64,000 nucleotides of DNA, taken from NCBI RefSeq assembly GCF_032854445.1, contig NC_088300.1, positions 39,834,458-39,898,457 on the forward strand. Reading direction: 5' to 3'. This document shows, piece after piece, positions 35,483 to 47,934 of the stretch (position 1 is the stretch's first letter; each line of letters begins with the position of its first letter). Origin of the DNA: Liolophura sinensis. Its lineage: Eukaryota > Mollusca > Polyplacophora > Chitonida > Chitonidae. The translations under genes and the position numbers were made by a program. The notes beneath the pieces are model-generated. The model saw only the letters and a program-made list of their open reading frames with translations. It was not told the origin of the DNA and did no database searches.

Positions 35483-36400
35483 AGAGGTCCGAATGATGTT
35501 ATCGTAGGTTAAATGTGATGACAAGACGGCATTTTGAGTTATTCTGTGTCAGTGAAGCTTGTCAAGGAGGGTGGTTTATCTCCAGGCTCTGTCAGGTTTC
35601 CACCCATCCTATTTAAGGGGTACAGACCCCCCTCTTCCCAGATATCTCCCACCCCCACCCCCAACATTTTCCCCTCTGGACATTTTCCCCTCCCTATATA
35701 TCTACATGTATATATGATCACTGGGAAATATAAATATGATCTTCTAAGTGAGGTGTCTTGTGATGAATAGCCCAGGGAAGTCAAAATAAGCAATTTTTTT
35801 ATGTCCACAAACTTCAGGTGTTTGTCTTCATGGGGTGAAGATTTTAGGGCCTCAGTAGCCTATCAGGCGGTCAAAACAGTCATTTTCTATTTTTATATAT
35901 TCACAAAATGCAGGTAGTTGTCTTCATATGGTGAAGATATTATGTTGATAATCAAAGTGGAACTTCCCATAATAATACTGGGGGTCATCATATGAAAGGA
36001 AGATACGCATGTGTATGGTATATAGAACCATTCAGTGAAACTGTACAGTGAAGAAAACAGTGGGAAAAGTACAGTGGACAGAAGAAACAAAACAGTATTG
36101 TGATAAAAGCTTAATGAATAGACCCGTGTCCACTTGGAGTAAGCTGTGTCAACTCATTAATCTTTACACTTAGGCTAATCAGTTCTCTGTCGAGGGATTA
36201 ACCCAAAAGCCAGGTACACTGGCAATAGTCATTTTATTTGCATTGCTGGTTTACCCTTCAGAGACAATAATCTCCAACACAGGGCCTAAGCATAATTGGA
36301 TAAGAAAAGAAAAATGTAACAATACCATAAACAGAGTTCAAAATGCGAGGGGACAGGTTAAAAGAAAGTGTGTTAAACAGCCTACAAGACCACAATTATT
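35483..36400. other. Unassigned sequence
   Basis: A C-rich stretch at 35628-35697 and otherwise nothing recognised. ATGGTGAAGAT-type phrases recur at 35829 and 35928. Confidence 0.45.
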
Positions 36401-36404
36401 CAGC

Positions 36405-36462
36405 TGCTGGGGTGGGTGGGAGGTGGGTGTTGGGGGTGGGGGGTGGGGGGGGGGTGGTCTTC
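36405..36462 (+). repeat. G-rich tract, G-quadruplex potential
   Basis: Many G-runs of three to ten bases (GGGTGGGTGGGAGGTGGG and onward) in 58 bases. Confidence 0.85.
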
Positions 36463-36630
36463 AGAGGTACACAAACTTTTGCTGCTGAGCAGCTTAGTAG
36501 GATTGGCTTCAGAGGTGCTCTACAAACTATTGCAAAAAGTGTAGCCTTAAATTGATCCATAGAATAGATTTAAAATTCAATTAATTACTATTTCCTTGAC
36601 AAAATCATTCAAACAATTACACTAAAACAG

Positions 36631-36632
<2 letters not shown>

Positions 36633-36688
<56 letters not shown>

Positions 36689-36695
36689 ATGCACA

Positions 36696-36747
<52 letters not shown>
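36633..36747. repeat. Interrupted (TA)n microsatellite
   Basis: Two TA runs flank ACCATGCACATC. The 84-codon minus-strand frame here is only an Ile-Tyr repeat. Confidence 0.95.
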
Positions 36748-36755
<8 letters not shown>

Positions 36756-37964
36756 CACTGTACCACTTGTCCATGAAATGTGAATAAACCTGATGACAAT
36801 GAAGAAAACCAAAGTCTCTTTAAAATGTTGGTGCCCACTACCTGGACACAGCAGTGTGGACATGAAAGTGATAGAAGAGCATTAAGGGGCAATGTTTTTG
36901 CAAACAAGCAATCTTTACATGGGCTTGGAACTTGTCAGGCACCTTTCATGATGGTGACTACCACCATATTGTAAAGAAATCGGAACAAAAAGGTTAGAGA
37001 GTTTGATGACAAAAGTGGTAATGAAAGAAATGGAAATTCAAAAGCTACCTGCTACTCCAGAGGTGAGTCGTGCGCTCCATAGAGGCTTCATGTGTGCCCC
37101 ACAGAGCCTTCCAGGGAGCTCCACAGGGGCTTCTTGTTCGCTTCAGAGGGGCCTCGAGTGTGGACAGGTTTGGGGGTTTCAAAGGCACTTCTACCGAAGC
37201 GCAGTTGAAACGGGTACTTCATAGGTACAGATGCTTCAGAGGTGCTCCTTTTGGAGCTGTGTGTACCTCGCTTGATAAGATTTACATTTTTGCATGAGAA
37301 GCTTTACCAAGAAGGAAGAGGTACCTAAAGCATATAAACATGTGTGACAGCAGTCTTCAAGCTGCAAGGAGAAACTCCTTGTGATGAACTCAGCTGTTGC
37401 AATATATGTACATGTGGGCTGTACACATACAAGTCTATTTTTGTCTGTACTTGCCTGAATGTGAGAGCTGGCTAGTAAATATTTCAGGTGTGAGTGAAAT
37501 TAATGCCTGGTTGTTCACCTGCTAAGCTCATTTAGACACAAATACACCAAGAACTTTTATAGAGTAGGTGAGAGAAACTATGTGCTAAGGACATTCATAC
37601 GGTTGGCTATTGTGTTGTTCAAAATAACGCCCAGATCAATTGTTGGCTGATATTGTGACTAGAGACATTGATTTCCGTGGCTGTGTTGTGTTCAGCTTAG
37701 AACGCTTCTCCAAGTGGAGGACCTTCCTGGATCTCCCTTGGCTTGTTTCATGTAATCACCGGCCCACGTGCTGGTTGATGTATTCTTTCTTTTTTTCTCG
37801 TCACTTTGGTTGTTGCGACGGCAATCTCCGGACCCTCGATGGGGGGAATTGCTCTTTTGTTCCACCATACCATCCTGAAAGGCATTTTTTACAATGATAA
37901 TATGTGTTTATTTCTGTTACGTCTTCATCAAGTTGCTGACCAAGCCTGTGCTGGGTATTATATA
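36748..37964. other. Unassigned sequence with loosely repeated CTTCAGAGGTGCTC words
   Basis: CTTCAGAGG with GTGCTC or similar recurs near 36464, 36507, 37143 and 37228, a possible decayed minisatellite. No gene recognised. Confidence 0.4.
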
Positions 37965-38191
37965 TTCTGTAACAACTTTACATAAAGAAGACGACCAAAA
38001 ACTACAAATCTCTGGCTATATGTAGATGCCTCATTTGCATATGTGAAACACTCGTCAGATGTCGTAAATGGAATGGCCTGGTTAATTCATAAACGGGGAT
38101 GTTGCTTTCGTTGACATTTTGGATATCACTGCCTAGTATTTTCTCAGAACAACAGTATGTACTTTTTCAGTCATGACGTCATAGAAAGGCT
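37965..38191. repeat. Dispersed repeat family D, copy 2
   Basis: Partner of 31327-31588. It contains a palindromic TGACGTCA at 38174-38181, where copy 1 has TGATGTCA. It ends directly against a SINE tail. Confidence 0.75.
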
Positions 38192-38192
38192 A

Positions 38193-38240
38193 AATTTATT
38201 TATTTATTTATGTGATTGGTGTTTTACGCAGTACTCTGTA
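38193..38240 (-). mobile_element. SINE family A 3' tail remnant
   Basis: (TTTA)n followed by GTGATTGGTGTTTTACGCAG and GTACTC is the reverse complement of the family A end. Confidence 0.75.
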
Positions 38241-38355
38241 CTTGTATCCAACTTGCTGTTTTTGCATTATGCATTGTAAGTTAATTGATATATTGGAGCT
38301 GTTCCCCCCAAATACTTATTACCCAAGTATACCTATGACATGTGTACATATACCA

Positions 38356-38499
38356 GGGGCCTCTGTCATAAAACTTCATAAATCACTTTTTCATAACTTT
38401 TCTCGTAAATAACGTCACCTGATGGCAATATAGCCCAGACGTCTTTCACAAAATAACTTACAAGAAAAATGATGTACGAAGTTTTGTGAAAGGGGCCCC
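38356..38499. mobile_element. MITE-like element with ~35-bp inverted ends
   Basis: The left end GGGGCCTCTGTCATAAAACT matches the reverse complement of the right end, GGGGCCCCTTTCACAAAACT, and the match continues for about 35 bases. The 144-bp size and lack of coding fit a non-autonomous DNA element. The target duplication is unclear because the flanks are themselves palindromic. Confidence 0.7.
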
Positions 38500-39060
38500 A
38501 GGGTTCCAATAGGCCTCAGCTAGAGTTATATACGTGCCTTTGAAATTAAAGCAATTTTTAAAGAGGTTCTTAGAACTCGATCTGTGTTTCCGTTTTCAGA
38601 CAAAATGACTGCCTTATCTTAAGTGGAACACGGTTATGGCCTTGAAATGACCTCCGTTTGTTTAAGGTATGTGCTGAAAATGAGCATAGCAAAGTAAAAT
38701 CACGAAATGTATTAATCCCCAATTGTCCGTCTAGTTCTTCCGTATTTGTGGAAACTTGTGGTTTTGGCAAACTAAAGTTACGTGTACATAAAAAAAGCTT
38801 GGTACATGTATTAATTACCAACTGTTGTGATTAGATTTTTATTTTTTTCAATTGAGTTTTACCATAAAGTATAGCATAAAGGACTTCTGTAAAGTACATG
38901 TATAAGTAAAAATTTGCTTTTTGCTTTTGTAGAAAAGGTATGAAAACTATGCAGAATGAAAGGAAAATATTTAATAAGTGCAGGAAATAACTCTGAACGT
39001 GGAGGGTATATAAAACACCATGAACTGGATAATTTAAAATAATAATAAAAGTTATATCTG
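38500..39060. other. Unassigned sequence
   Basis: No gene or repeat recognised. Confidence 0.5.
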
Positions 39061-39072
39061 TCATTGTCTGAT

Positions 39073-39331
39073 TTATTTATTTATTTATTTGATTGGTGTT
39101 TTATGCCGTACTCAAAACTCAATAACGGCGGCCAGCATTATGGTGGGCAGAGCCCGTTGGAAAACCCACGACCATCCGCAGGTTGCTGGCAGATCTTCCC
39201 ACTTACAGCCAGAGAGGAAGCCAGCATGAGCTGGACTTGAACTCACAGCGACCGCATTGGTGAGGTGAGAGGCTCCTGGGTCGTTACGCTGCGCTAGTGC
39301 GCTAACCAACTGAGCCACGGAGGCCCCCCTA
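39073..39331 (-). mobile_element. Full-length tRNA-derived SINE (family A), with target-site duplication
   Basis: Complete from the (TTTA)n tail to AACTGAGCCACGGAGGCCCC, with intact A box (TGGCTCAGTTGG on the minus strand) and B box (GAGTTCAAGTCC). A short deletion removes the AATATTCACTTATACG segment near the 3' end. TCATTGTCTGAT flanks it at 39061-39072 and 39332-39343. Confidence 0.93.
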
Positions 39332-39343
39332 TCATTGTCTGAT

Positions 39344-41640
39344 GGAAATTATGCTATTTTTGGCATTTACGTGATTTTTAAATTAAAATAATAGGACACC
39401 TTTGGCATTTTTGGCATTGTACGGTCAAGCTGATTGACACTAAAAACTCCAAAAATGGAATAAGAATGAAACTGAAATTGGTCTTTTTTATTTTTTGTCT
39501 GATCTTGACATTTTCATGATTTTCCTGTTTTTCATGGCTTTTTGTCTTCAACATGAAAAATTTCTGAGATAGTCCACATTTTCCACAACTTAGATTTTTT
39601 TATATATTTGTTTTTATACTTTCCTCTGACATTGAAAAAAGATCTATTTTCCCCCTAAAACAATAATTGAAACTGGTGTGGCCTGATGTGAAGTCATAGA
39701 TTTTGAAACTCTTTGTGGTAAGCTGTTATTGGACTTTTCATACCGCTTTGTTAACTTATTTTAATTGGTCTTCTGCAATTCGGGGGTGTGTATACATGTG
39801 TACACCAGTTCTATATTTCCTAATATCTCATACTACTAGAATTTCGAATGGTGTCAGTGCACTCTTGAGAAAGTTCCCCTGGTATATAAGAAACATTATC
39901 ATATGGCCAGTAGCAATGCAATTTTCTCTGGTGTAGCCTGGTTTCTCTTGGTCAGCTAATGTTATCTTTGAACATGAGTGATGAGGCAAGCCCGTACATG
40001 TACAACACCTGTTTGGAACCTGGCAAATTTAATCCATAAATATTTTAGCCTGTACTGCATAAAATGGTAATGCCCAAACAGCATGGCTTTTGAGTCCATT
40101 CTCATAATTTCATGAGGTTTCATGCATATATGCATTTCCATTATTAGGGATATTACTGCGCAGTAATCTGTCAGTGTTCAATATTGCGAGGGATTGGGTT
40201 TCCTCAGAAGCCAAGCACCCGCCAGTGGCTGGCAGTAACAGTATACAGGCCTGAGGGAAATACAGAGGTCACATGTGAAGGTTTTCCAAACATGTTATGG
40301 TTTCTTACAAATTGTAAGTGTTAGGTATCACATCAGTGGAAGGCCTGGTGTGTTTCCAGAGGATACAGGTTATACATGTATATGTATATGTGCCATGCAT
40401 GGAGTTGTCATAAGATAGGCAGGCTACTTTCAAAGAGCTGTGAATGTGGTTTTTGTCTTATGTATAGCCACCAGAAATTAGCATTGATGCAGCTTAGGCC
40501 TTAGTGGTCAGTAATTACATTCTATGCTCGAAACACTTACCTAACTTGAATTGCCCAACGTAGACATTAAGGTGAGTTCACCCTGGGAATGGAATTTTCT
40601 GTGCCCATTAAATGTTGTTTAAATTAAATGTACACAGAGGCATGTGTACCTGTAAAAGAGCTTGTGTGCTGTGAATGCATGTTCTATGCATATTGTTCTG
40701 AATTTCTTACGAGTGGGTGTAAAATGACAAAAGTGTATTATACTTTTTGGTATGTGTGTGAACATGTATGCTGTAAATGGACATAATCAGTTGTGATAAA
40801 GTGAAAGTAACTTGTCTAGTGATGTAAGATACTCCACCGGATCTCATTATTGGCATTGTTTTCATAATTACTCATGCTTGTCCATTTCATAACTTGGCTT
40901 TTGGTTCCAATTTTTAATTTTAATTTTAAAAGCATGCTTTTCAGTTTCAAGCCACCAAGTGGGTTATAATTAATAAGGGATTCTCAACAGACAACTGATT
41001 GGCCAAGCTTAGGTGATTCTGATTTCATCTTAGTTCATTCAAGTGGAAAATTCAATGGCTAAACAAATCTGTTTCTCCGTGCATGGCCCTGTGTCTTTTG
41101 AAAATCTATAGTCACAGTGTATCTAGCAATGCATGTTGAGCAAAGGTTGAAGGGACATATTTGCATGTCTGTAGATATTCTAGCATGTTTTCACTGGACT
41201 ATAAGGTAAGAGTTTGATATAATTTATGTGTCCTGCCATGTAATTGCTCACAATCAAAGTCATTTTAATTGCATGTACAAGTGCCCTTTTCTCTAGGGAT
41301 GCCATTATGGTATATGTATTTATGGAGTACCTTGCAATGTATGATGTGCAGTGAATGTAATCAATATTGCATATGGTTGACGTATTACTTGCACCGTAGG
41401 CCTGACAGGTGACCACCTAAATGCATGTGTGAGGTATCATCAGTTCCTAATTATTTCTGGTATCATGGCGTTGTCCAGTTTGACCTGGAATACCTGGCCA
41501 GTCGCTCAGGCTGGTTGATTGTATGTTAGCCTATATCACATTGTGTGCTGCATGTCACATGGGTAGTGTCATGAAGACTCAATCCATTTGTCTGCGCTTT
41601 GATTCTGCAGAGTGTCTTCACATATTGACTATACAGCTTG
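39344..41640. other. AT-rich sequence, nothing recognised
   Basis: No repeat family or supported exon in about 2.3 kb. Confidence 0.55.
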
Positions 41641-41940
41641 ATATATTTGTATTAGTACATTGGTATATTTGTATTAATACATTGGTATATTTGTATTAAT
41701 ACATTGGTATATTTGTATTTGTACATTGGCATATTTGTATTAATACATTGGTATATTTGTATTTGTATATTGGTATATTTGTATTAGTACATTGGTATAT
41801 TTGTATTTGTAAATTGGTACATTTGTATTAATACATTGGTATACTTGTATTAATACATTGGTATATTTGTATTTGTACATTGGTATATTTGTATTAATAT
41901 ATTGGTATATTTGTATTTGTACATTGGTATGTTTGTATTA
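41641..41940. repeat. 22-bp minisatellite, about 13-14 copies
   Basis: Unit TATATTTGTATTAATACATTGG with two main variants (TTAATAC and TTTGTAC) that alternate irregularly. Confidence 0.93.
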
Positions 41941-42048
41941 CCATCTAAGTTTGTAACTCCATCAGATCTTGAAGGAATTTATTCCCAATAATCTGATGTT
42001 TTTTTTTCTTTTTTATTTGGCAGGGTGTGGGGGTTTTAGTTATTTAAC

Positions 42049-42224
42049 AAGTACAACTGAGGTATAAGCATATGGCTGGGGACAACTTGAAGTACAGTAC
42101 ACCTTAGGTAATATAGATTGGGTGTACACCTCATCTATACCTCACACTAAGGTGTATTTGAGGCGTACACTCTATGTACACCTCATCTATACCTCACACT
42201 GAGGTGTACACCTCATGTCTGTAA
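42049..42224. repeat. Dispersed GAGGTGTAC element, copy 2
   Basis: Colinear with 22532-22713: GAGGTATA, ACTTGAAG.ACAGTACACC, TACACCTCAT and a terminal CACTGAGGTGTACACCTC, then GT(C/A)(A)GTAAG. It lacks the left-hand field present at copy 1. Confidence 0.85.
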
Positions 42225-43504
42225 GGGACTACCTGACATGTTACAAGATGTACATGTATAGAAAAGGACTAATCAAAGGTATTCATTGCTAAAATTTTGG
42301 ACTTTCCATTTGCATATGTGGCTAAAGCATGTTATTTTGGCTACAAATTCAGTTGGCTGTAAATGACCAATGAGATTATACTTGGCTTGAGTCTAGCTCT
42401 GGCTGTTTTGGCTATGGCTTTAATAAATCAGAAATTGGTACTTGTGACAAAATGCTGCATGTGATGTAATCCTCAATATGGAATTGAATCTCTGTCACAA
42501 AAGCAAAACAACAACATATCCTCATGTTAACAGTGGTGTGGCAAGGTGTCTGTGATAACACGGGGACTGTGGTGGTCAGTAGTTCAAATAAATATTTTTT
42601 CTGAAATCTCATACATGTGCATCGCTTCCATTTGCCTTAAGTGAATTACAAAATTTTTTTTACACCATGGTAAAGTGACAATTGTAAATGATAATGCTGT
42701 CCAGATCATTTACGTAGCACGCTAGGTACTTGGTGGTCAATAAACAGAGAATTCTGGGCTGTCCGGACAAGACTGTTCATCCCAACATTGATTTGGGATC
42801 TGCGTGTATAATTATCTGTTGATCACAGCAGGGTGCAGGTGGCAAGAAAGGGGGACATTGACGTTGGACTGCTCCATGGAGCTGCAGCAGGTAATACCAG
42901 CTGTGGAGGAGTGAGTTAGGATATTATCTCGTGATAATATGAGGTGATTTGCACATTGTTAATACGCTGATGTGGACGATTACACACTTCATGTACAAGC
43001 TGAGGTACCTGTGCGCATCACCACCATCATCATCATCATCATTGGCCAGCATCAGAAGTACACGCTCAGAAGACCTGCAGCAGCCACCTCGCTGAGAACG
43101 TCCTGCCTATGTAGCGGTTTGACTGCTCGGTGCTGTCCTTGCTGTGTTTGGGAACTAATTACTCATACCATGGGAATTGATTGGCTTTCATTGTGTTGTT
43201 CAGTCACGGAGTAATCTGGTAGACATGTGGCTTTGCCTGGCCTAGCCTGACGTCAGTCTGCAGCCTCTGTACCAAGAGCACGGTACCTCACGTGGGGCAG
43301 TGCCTCAGTCCAGCCAGGCCCATCTGTGTGTGATATCCATTACTATGAACAGGCTCTAGATCTCCTGTTATATACAGTACACCTTGTCACACACACTGAC
43401 CTCTGATTGCTCCTTTTCCTTGTGATTTTTGGGATCCTTTTACCGTTTGCCAGCAGTGTTATTTTCTGTGGTTGTTTTTTTTTTTTTTTTTTATTAATTT
43501 CCAG
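42225..43504. other. Possible 5' region of a plus-strand gene
   Basis: From about 42780 the sequence is higher in G+C and holds a (CAT)n run (43022-43043) and a full CRE palindrome (TGACGTCA, 43248-43255). A polypyrimidine tract of about 20 T ends in TTTCCAG at 43498-43504. These would fit a promoter or 5'UTR followed by an intron end. None of it is proven. Confidence 0.3.
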
Positions 43505-43624
43505 TGAATTGATTAACAAGTTTGAACATGTCCAGGAAGTCCTGCTACTCAGACTTGTCTCACCCTGGAATGCAGGAAAAGTTGACCCAGCACAATGTAT
43601 CTACTCTCAAACTGGCTTTACTTG
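43505..43624 (+). CDS. Candidate exon with strong splice sites, possibly the first coding exon
   Basis: A 120-base segment is bounded by a textbook acceptor (about 20 T, ATTAATTTCCAG) and a donor GTAAGT at 43625-43630. An ATG at 43528 (AACATGT) opens MSRKSCYSDLSHPGMQEK and continues to QHNVSTLKLALL at the donor, in phase 1, with an in-frame stop just upstream. A second frame is also open (ELINKFEHVQEVLLL and onward) until a TAA formed across the donor. I do not recognise either. The strong splice signals are the main evidence. Later exons would lie to the right and were not found. Confidence 0.4.
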
Positions 43625-43630
43625 GTAAGT

Positions 43631-46413
43631 ACGAGTTTTATTATAGGGTTATAGCGAACAGAGTCTCTTGTTGTCTTATAACCACATACATTCAAGTGCA
43701 CTTCAAACAGAAAGTTACATGTAAGAGATAAACAAAATAAGCTGTCTATTTCAACTTTGAAAATAATACAAGGAGGAAAACAATATCTTAAAAAGCTCAT
43801 GATTTCGTACAGAACTAGCATTGATTTAAACATTTTAAAAAAAAAGTACATTAATTCTAATTTCTGGCTCAATCTGTTTGTGTGTATTAAATGTGCATAT
43901 TAATGCAATCAGTGGTGTTAAAGGATTTTATCCAAGAATGTCTTATATAGAATGTTTTTATTCAATTCACATTATTACATTGCCATAACAAAGTAAGCCA
44001 AATTGTTCAGGTTGTGAAGTCTAAGAGGGGAAGTGCAAAGGTAGGATTAATTTTTTAGCCTTGGCATTGCTTTTAAACATGAGCACAAGTTTAAGTTTCA
44101 TGCTGTGGTTGTGATATTGAAAATTTAGGGACCATAGTCATGAAGGCTTTGACAAAGTGACAAAATTTAATGAAAAACAAAAGTGAAGGATTGTAATAAT
44201 TTCAGCCATATTGAAACAAGATGCAAGTGAGCATCAAAAGTTGAAAAGTTGTCTTCTGATATAGTTAATAAATAAAGTGTTTAATATGAAGTGACCGTGA
44301 AACCCTCTGCCTAGGTATAAATAATATGCGTCTACCTGGGTATCCTGGACCTTCAGTGTGCAAGCTGTGACGAATTCGACAAACATATATTTTTTTTATA
44401 GAATTTCATGTGCCTCAGGTTTAGCTCACAGGTAAAGATTTTTCAATACTTGTCGCATCACTTTCAAACAGCTAGTACAATGTATTAATATTACGGATGT
44501 CTTTGTCGTTATATTTGCTTCTTTGCCTGACTTTGCCTTTTCAAAATTGTTTGCTACTATTGTCCAGCAAATTGATTGTATGGTTATAAGAATAGTACAT
44601 GGTTTTAAGTCCATATGTTTTCATTACCTACCTAGAATATACATGTACCTACACTGTCATCCACTAAATGGTTCATTGAAAGGAAGGGAAAAACTGCTGG
44701 TAGAATTTGCACATTGTGGCAAGCTGTTTGATAGCAAGCTGTCATTACACAATTGCTTTGTTATTCCTGTCATAAAAGAATTGGTTTGCTGCATTCAAAC
44801 AATTCAAAAGTATACACATGTGGGTGATGTTGACAGAGATGCTCATCTCAGTAGTGCTTTCGTGTACATGCACTGTGAACATCGAGCAAGCCAGGAAGTT
44901 CTATAGGATTTCATTTGTAGCGTAATGCAGGCAAGAAGTGAGAGAAAAGACTGCATGAATGTTGCTTATTTAGACACCATTAAAACTGAAATTCTCCTCA
45001 TCTGATATTATAAAAAAGGGTCCTTAAAACACGAATTTGCCAACAGTGACAAACTTAGCACACCATGCTAATTTAGGGACAGAAATTGTCTGGTATGTAC
45101 CGTACCTCAAAACTTTTACCCAAGTACCTCACATATCAGGTTTGAATACTGTTTTGAAGGGTACAGAGTTATTAATATTTTTTTCATTGAACATCAGTTT
45201 GACAGGCAACCTTTAATAACCTTCCATGCCTTAAGAGTGAGGCATTATTTCCTGTGTTTGCCACACCTGGATCTCCACTCTCATGTTACATCCTCTAGCC
45301 CTGCTTATCGCTTTCCTTTTTCACCTTGTAGGAATCATGCCCACCTGTATACCATGCAGAGCTCAAGCTTATTTAGAACCTCTGTCAGCAGTCAAGGCAA
45401 AAATTTTACATATGTATAAATCTGTATTTTCTTAGGAAACTGTACATGCTAAATAAATTTACAAACTTGGGTGTTAGGAAATGTAAAGGAACAAAGATTT
45501 GAACTGTTAGCACTAGCTCCAGTTTTGTAGAGTTATTAATTAAAGCAAACTTCCCGCTATATAATGTTACAAAACAGCATATTATAGTGGCACTCTGAGA
45601 AAATAGGGAGAAAACGGGTGAAAAAATACATTCTAAGAGCCATTCATTCTCAAATCGAAAAGATCAAGCTCTCAGAAACTGGATTACATGTGTCACATGT
45701 TGATTAAATTGCTTTTTTAATACTACTCAAGATTTCCAAAATATTGTTGTAGTGAGGACAGTGGTCATTGACCTGGCCCAATTTTCATTTGTCATCAAAG
45801 GCATCGATGGAAGCTAGATTGCATCTTCTGGATCTGATGCAATTCCACTGGCAAGAGTGAGCCATCAATTCATTTAAATGTTCCAGATCTACATTATACA
45901 TGTACATGTACACCTGGGATAGTAATTGATATTATGAAGGAAATGTCTTGCCGTCATATGAATTATACAACAATTTTTATGAGATCAAAGATTTATTACT
46001 GAGCTGCATAATGGGACAAATTGTCAGTGAGTGCAATAAACAATTGGAATATAAAACTAAAGTAATCGACCATTGGCTTCAAGCTACTATGGCATGTGTA
46101 TGGATTTGTGTTGATTTGCCTGCAATGCGCACGCACTGTGTCTCTGTATAGCTAAAATGTGTGTATGGCTTCTAACGTTGTAATCCTCTGCGGAACTATT
46201 AAAACCAATATAATGTATTGTTCATATACGATAGCATTTGGTTCTGGTCCTAATATTTGAACTGATTCTCATTATGCTGCCACTGTAAACCTCTGAGGTG
46301 ATGCTACAGCGGGTGTATACACAGAAATGTATGCACATCATTACATGAGTATGCATGCATGCATCCGTCGCCAAAATCAGGCCAGAGAAATAATCACCGG
46401 GAAACAGAGCAGT
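43631..46413. other. Unassigned sequence, possible intron
   Basis: AT-rich. The 127-codon plus-strand frame at 44523-44906 is the longest non-repetitive one in the window but begins at a TTG and has no recognisable features. Confidence 0.4.
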
Positions 46414-46572
46414 ATGGGTTTACGTGCAGTGTCTCGCTTGTGCTTTATATTTGTGCTGTTGTGGGTGGTTCTGACTTGTATGGTCACAAAAGGCTTTCTA
46501 CATTCTGATGCTTTGTATCTGTCCGCAATCAATATTGGACAGAGTGACAACAGCTGTAATATTTGGGGCTGA
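46414..46572 (+). CDS. Short ORF with N-terminal membrane anchor, unidentified
   Basis: ATG in an optimal context (CAGTATGG). The 52-residue product starts MGLRAVSRLCFIFVLLWVVL, with a basic n-region then a hydrophobic stretch typical of a signal peptide or type II anchor. It continues to a TGA. It could be the first exon of a Golgi or secreted protein, or chance. No splice donor was assigned. Confidence 0.27.
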   Translation: MGLRAVSRLCFIFVLLWVVLTCMVTKGFLHSDALYLSAINIGQSDNSCNIWG

Positions 46573-47934
46573 GTAAAAAGAACTCCTTAACGGACCAGAA
46601 AAGGTAGATCGGTTACAAACCTTGTTACAAGGAAAATTGTCAGGTTGTTATGGGGAGGCCCATTGGTCACTGAACATTGTTAGTCGGACAGCAGTAGTGT
46701 CTAAATGGGAACAAATCCATACATGTACAACAATATCATTCAGTTAACAGTTTGAAAAATCCTGTGCAGCAGATGTGAATTTTGTCTTGCTAGCTTTTAT
46801 GCATGCATGCAAGTGGACTGACACTGCCAAAAGTCTGTCGTGTAGATTGTGTTAATTACTATTAAATTTGAGCAGTATTTGACATGTATTTTGTCTCTGC
46901 ATGTATGCTTAACTGTTTGACATTAAACACCTACATGTACATACTGTAGTATAGAAGGTAGTGCAAATCAACTCATATACATGGCTAAAGATCCATATGA
47001 TGCAGAAGGAATGTGTAATATGGCATAGTGATTAGGTGTATACCTTGTAATCGCAATAACATACAGAGGTACAGGTGCAAGAAATTTAATTACTTTAGAT
47101 TCTCCTGGCTCTTACTCAGGCACTCATGCTGACCCTGTATGGTTTAAATATAGCCTCATCTGTTGACGTTTTTTGATGTACAAGTATTTGAACTACGTAA
47201 CAAAAAATAAACATATGCATGTATATTTTTTTTGTTTGAGCCGGGCCAGAGGATTTTCTGTTGGACCAGTAGATTTTGTGAGGTACTGGTCTGACAAACT
47301 AGCAGAAACTAATCATTTCTCTGAGAAAAGGTGTTAAAATTATCAGATGATAACAATTTTAAAGAAACCTTTAATGACGATGAGCATCGGATGCAAATCT
47401 TTCAAGCATCACCATTATGCTGAAATCCATACGATGACAAGTTTGTCACACGTGTGTGATGTCAGAATTTGAAATTGCTTCCACTGCAAATGACAAACGA
47501 TCTGCATTCATTGTTAGTTGATTATGTACCCCATGTAAAATTAAAATCACACAGAAATCTCTTTGTGTCAGGACCAGTAAACTTGTGTGCAGCTCAGTAG
47601 AATTCAGAGACTACTGGTCGTCTTGTCCAGTTTGACTTTCAGCTTAAATTCAAACTGTGTTGAGCTTGTAGTGCATACGCACTACAGTGTTGTTACATGG
47701 ATGTTTATCAGAAGACTGCTTGCACATGCAGAGTTAAGTAAGTGTGTGTATTATACTATAGGACTGGTCTGTCTGGTAGATGTACTTAGCAAGCTGTGTC
47801 AGTAATTCCGTCTTCATGTAGTTAGACAGATGTAGCTGATCTAAATGTCAGCGGCATTCTCAAATGTTTGGTTATATGCATGTATGTGACAGGCCACATA
47901 GCTGACTATCAGAAAACATACAGACAAATGTTAA
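46573..47934. other. Unassigned sequence
   Basis: No gene or repeat family recognised. Confidence 0.5.

Noticed and set aside
36609-36863. Ile-Tyr repeat ORF
   Set aside because: Translation of a (TA)n microsatellite.
38174-38181. CRE (TGACGTCA) as a regulatory site
   Set aside because: It lies within dispersed repeat D and differs in the other copy, so it is probably incidental.
44523-44906. 127-codon plus-strand ORF, longest non-repetitive one
   Set aside because: Starts at TTG rather than ATG, has no domain, signal or splice evidence, and its composition matches noncoding AT-rich DNA.
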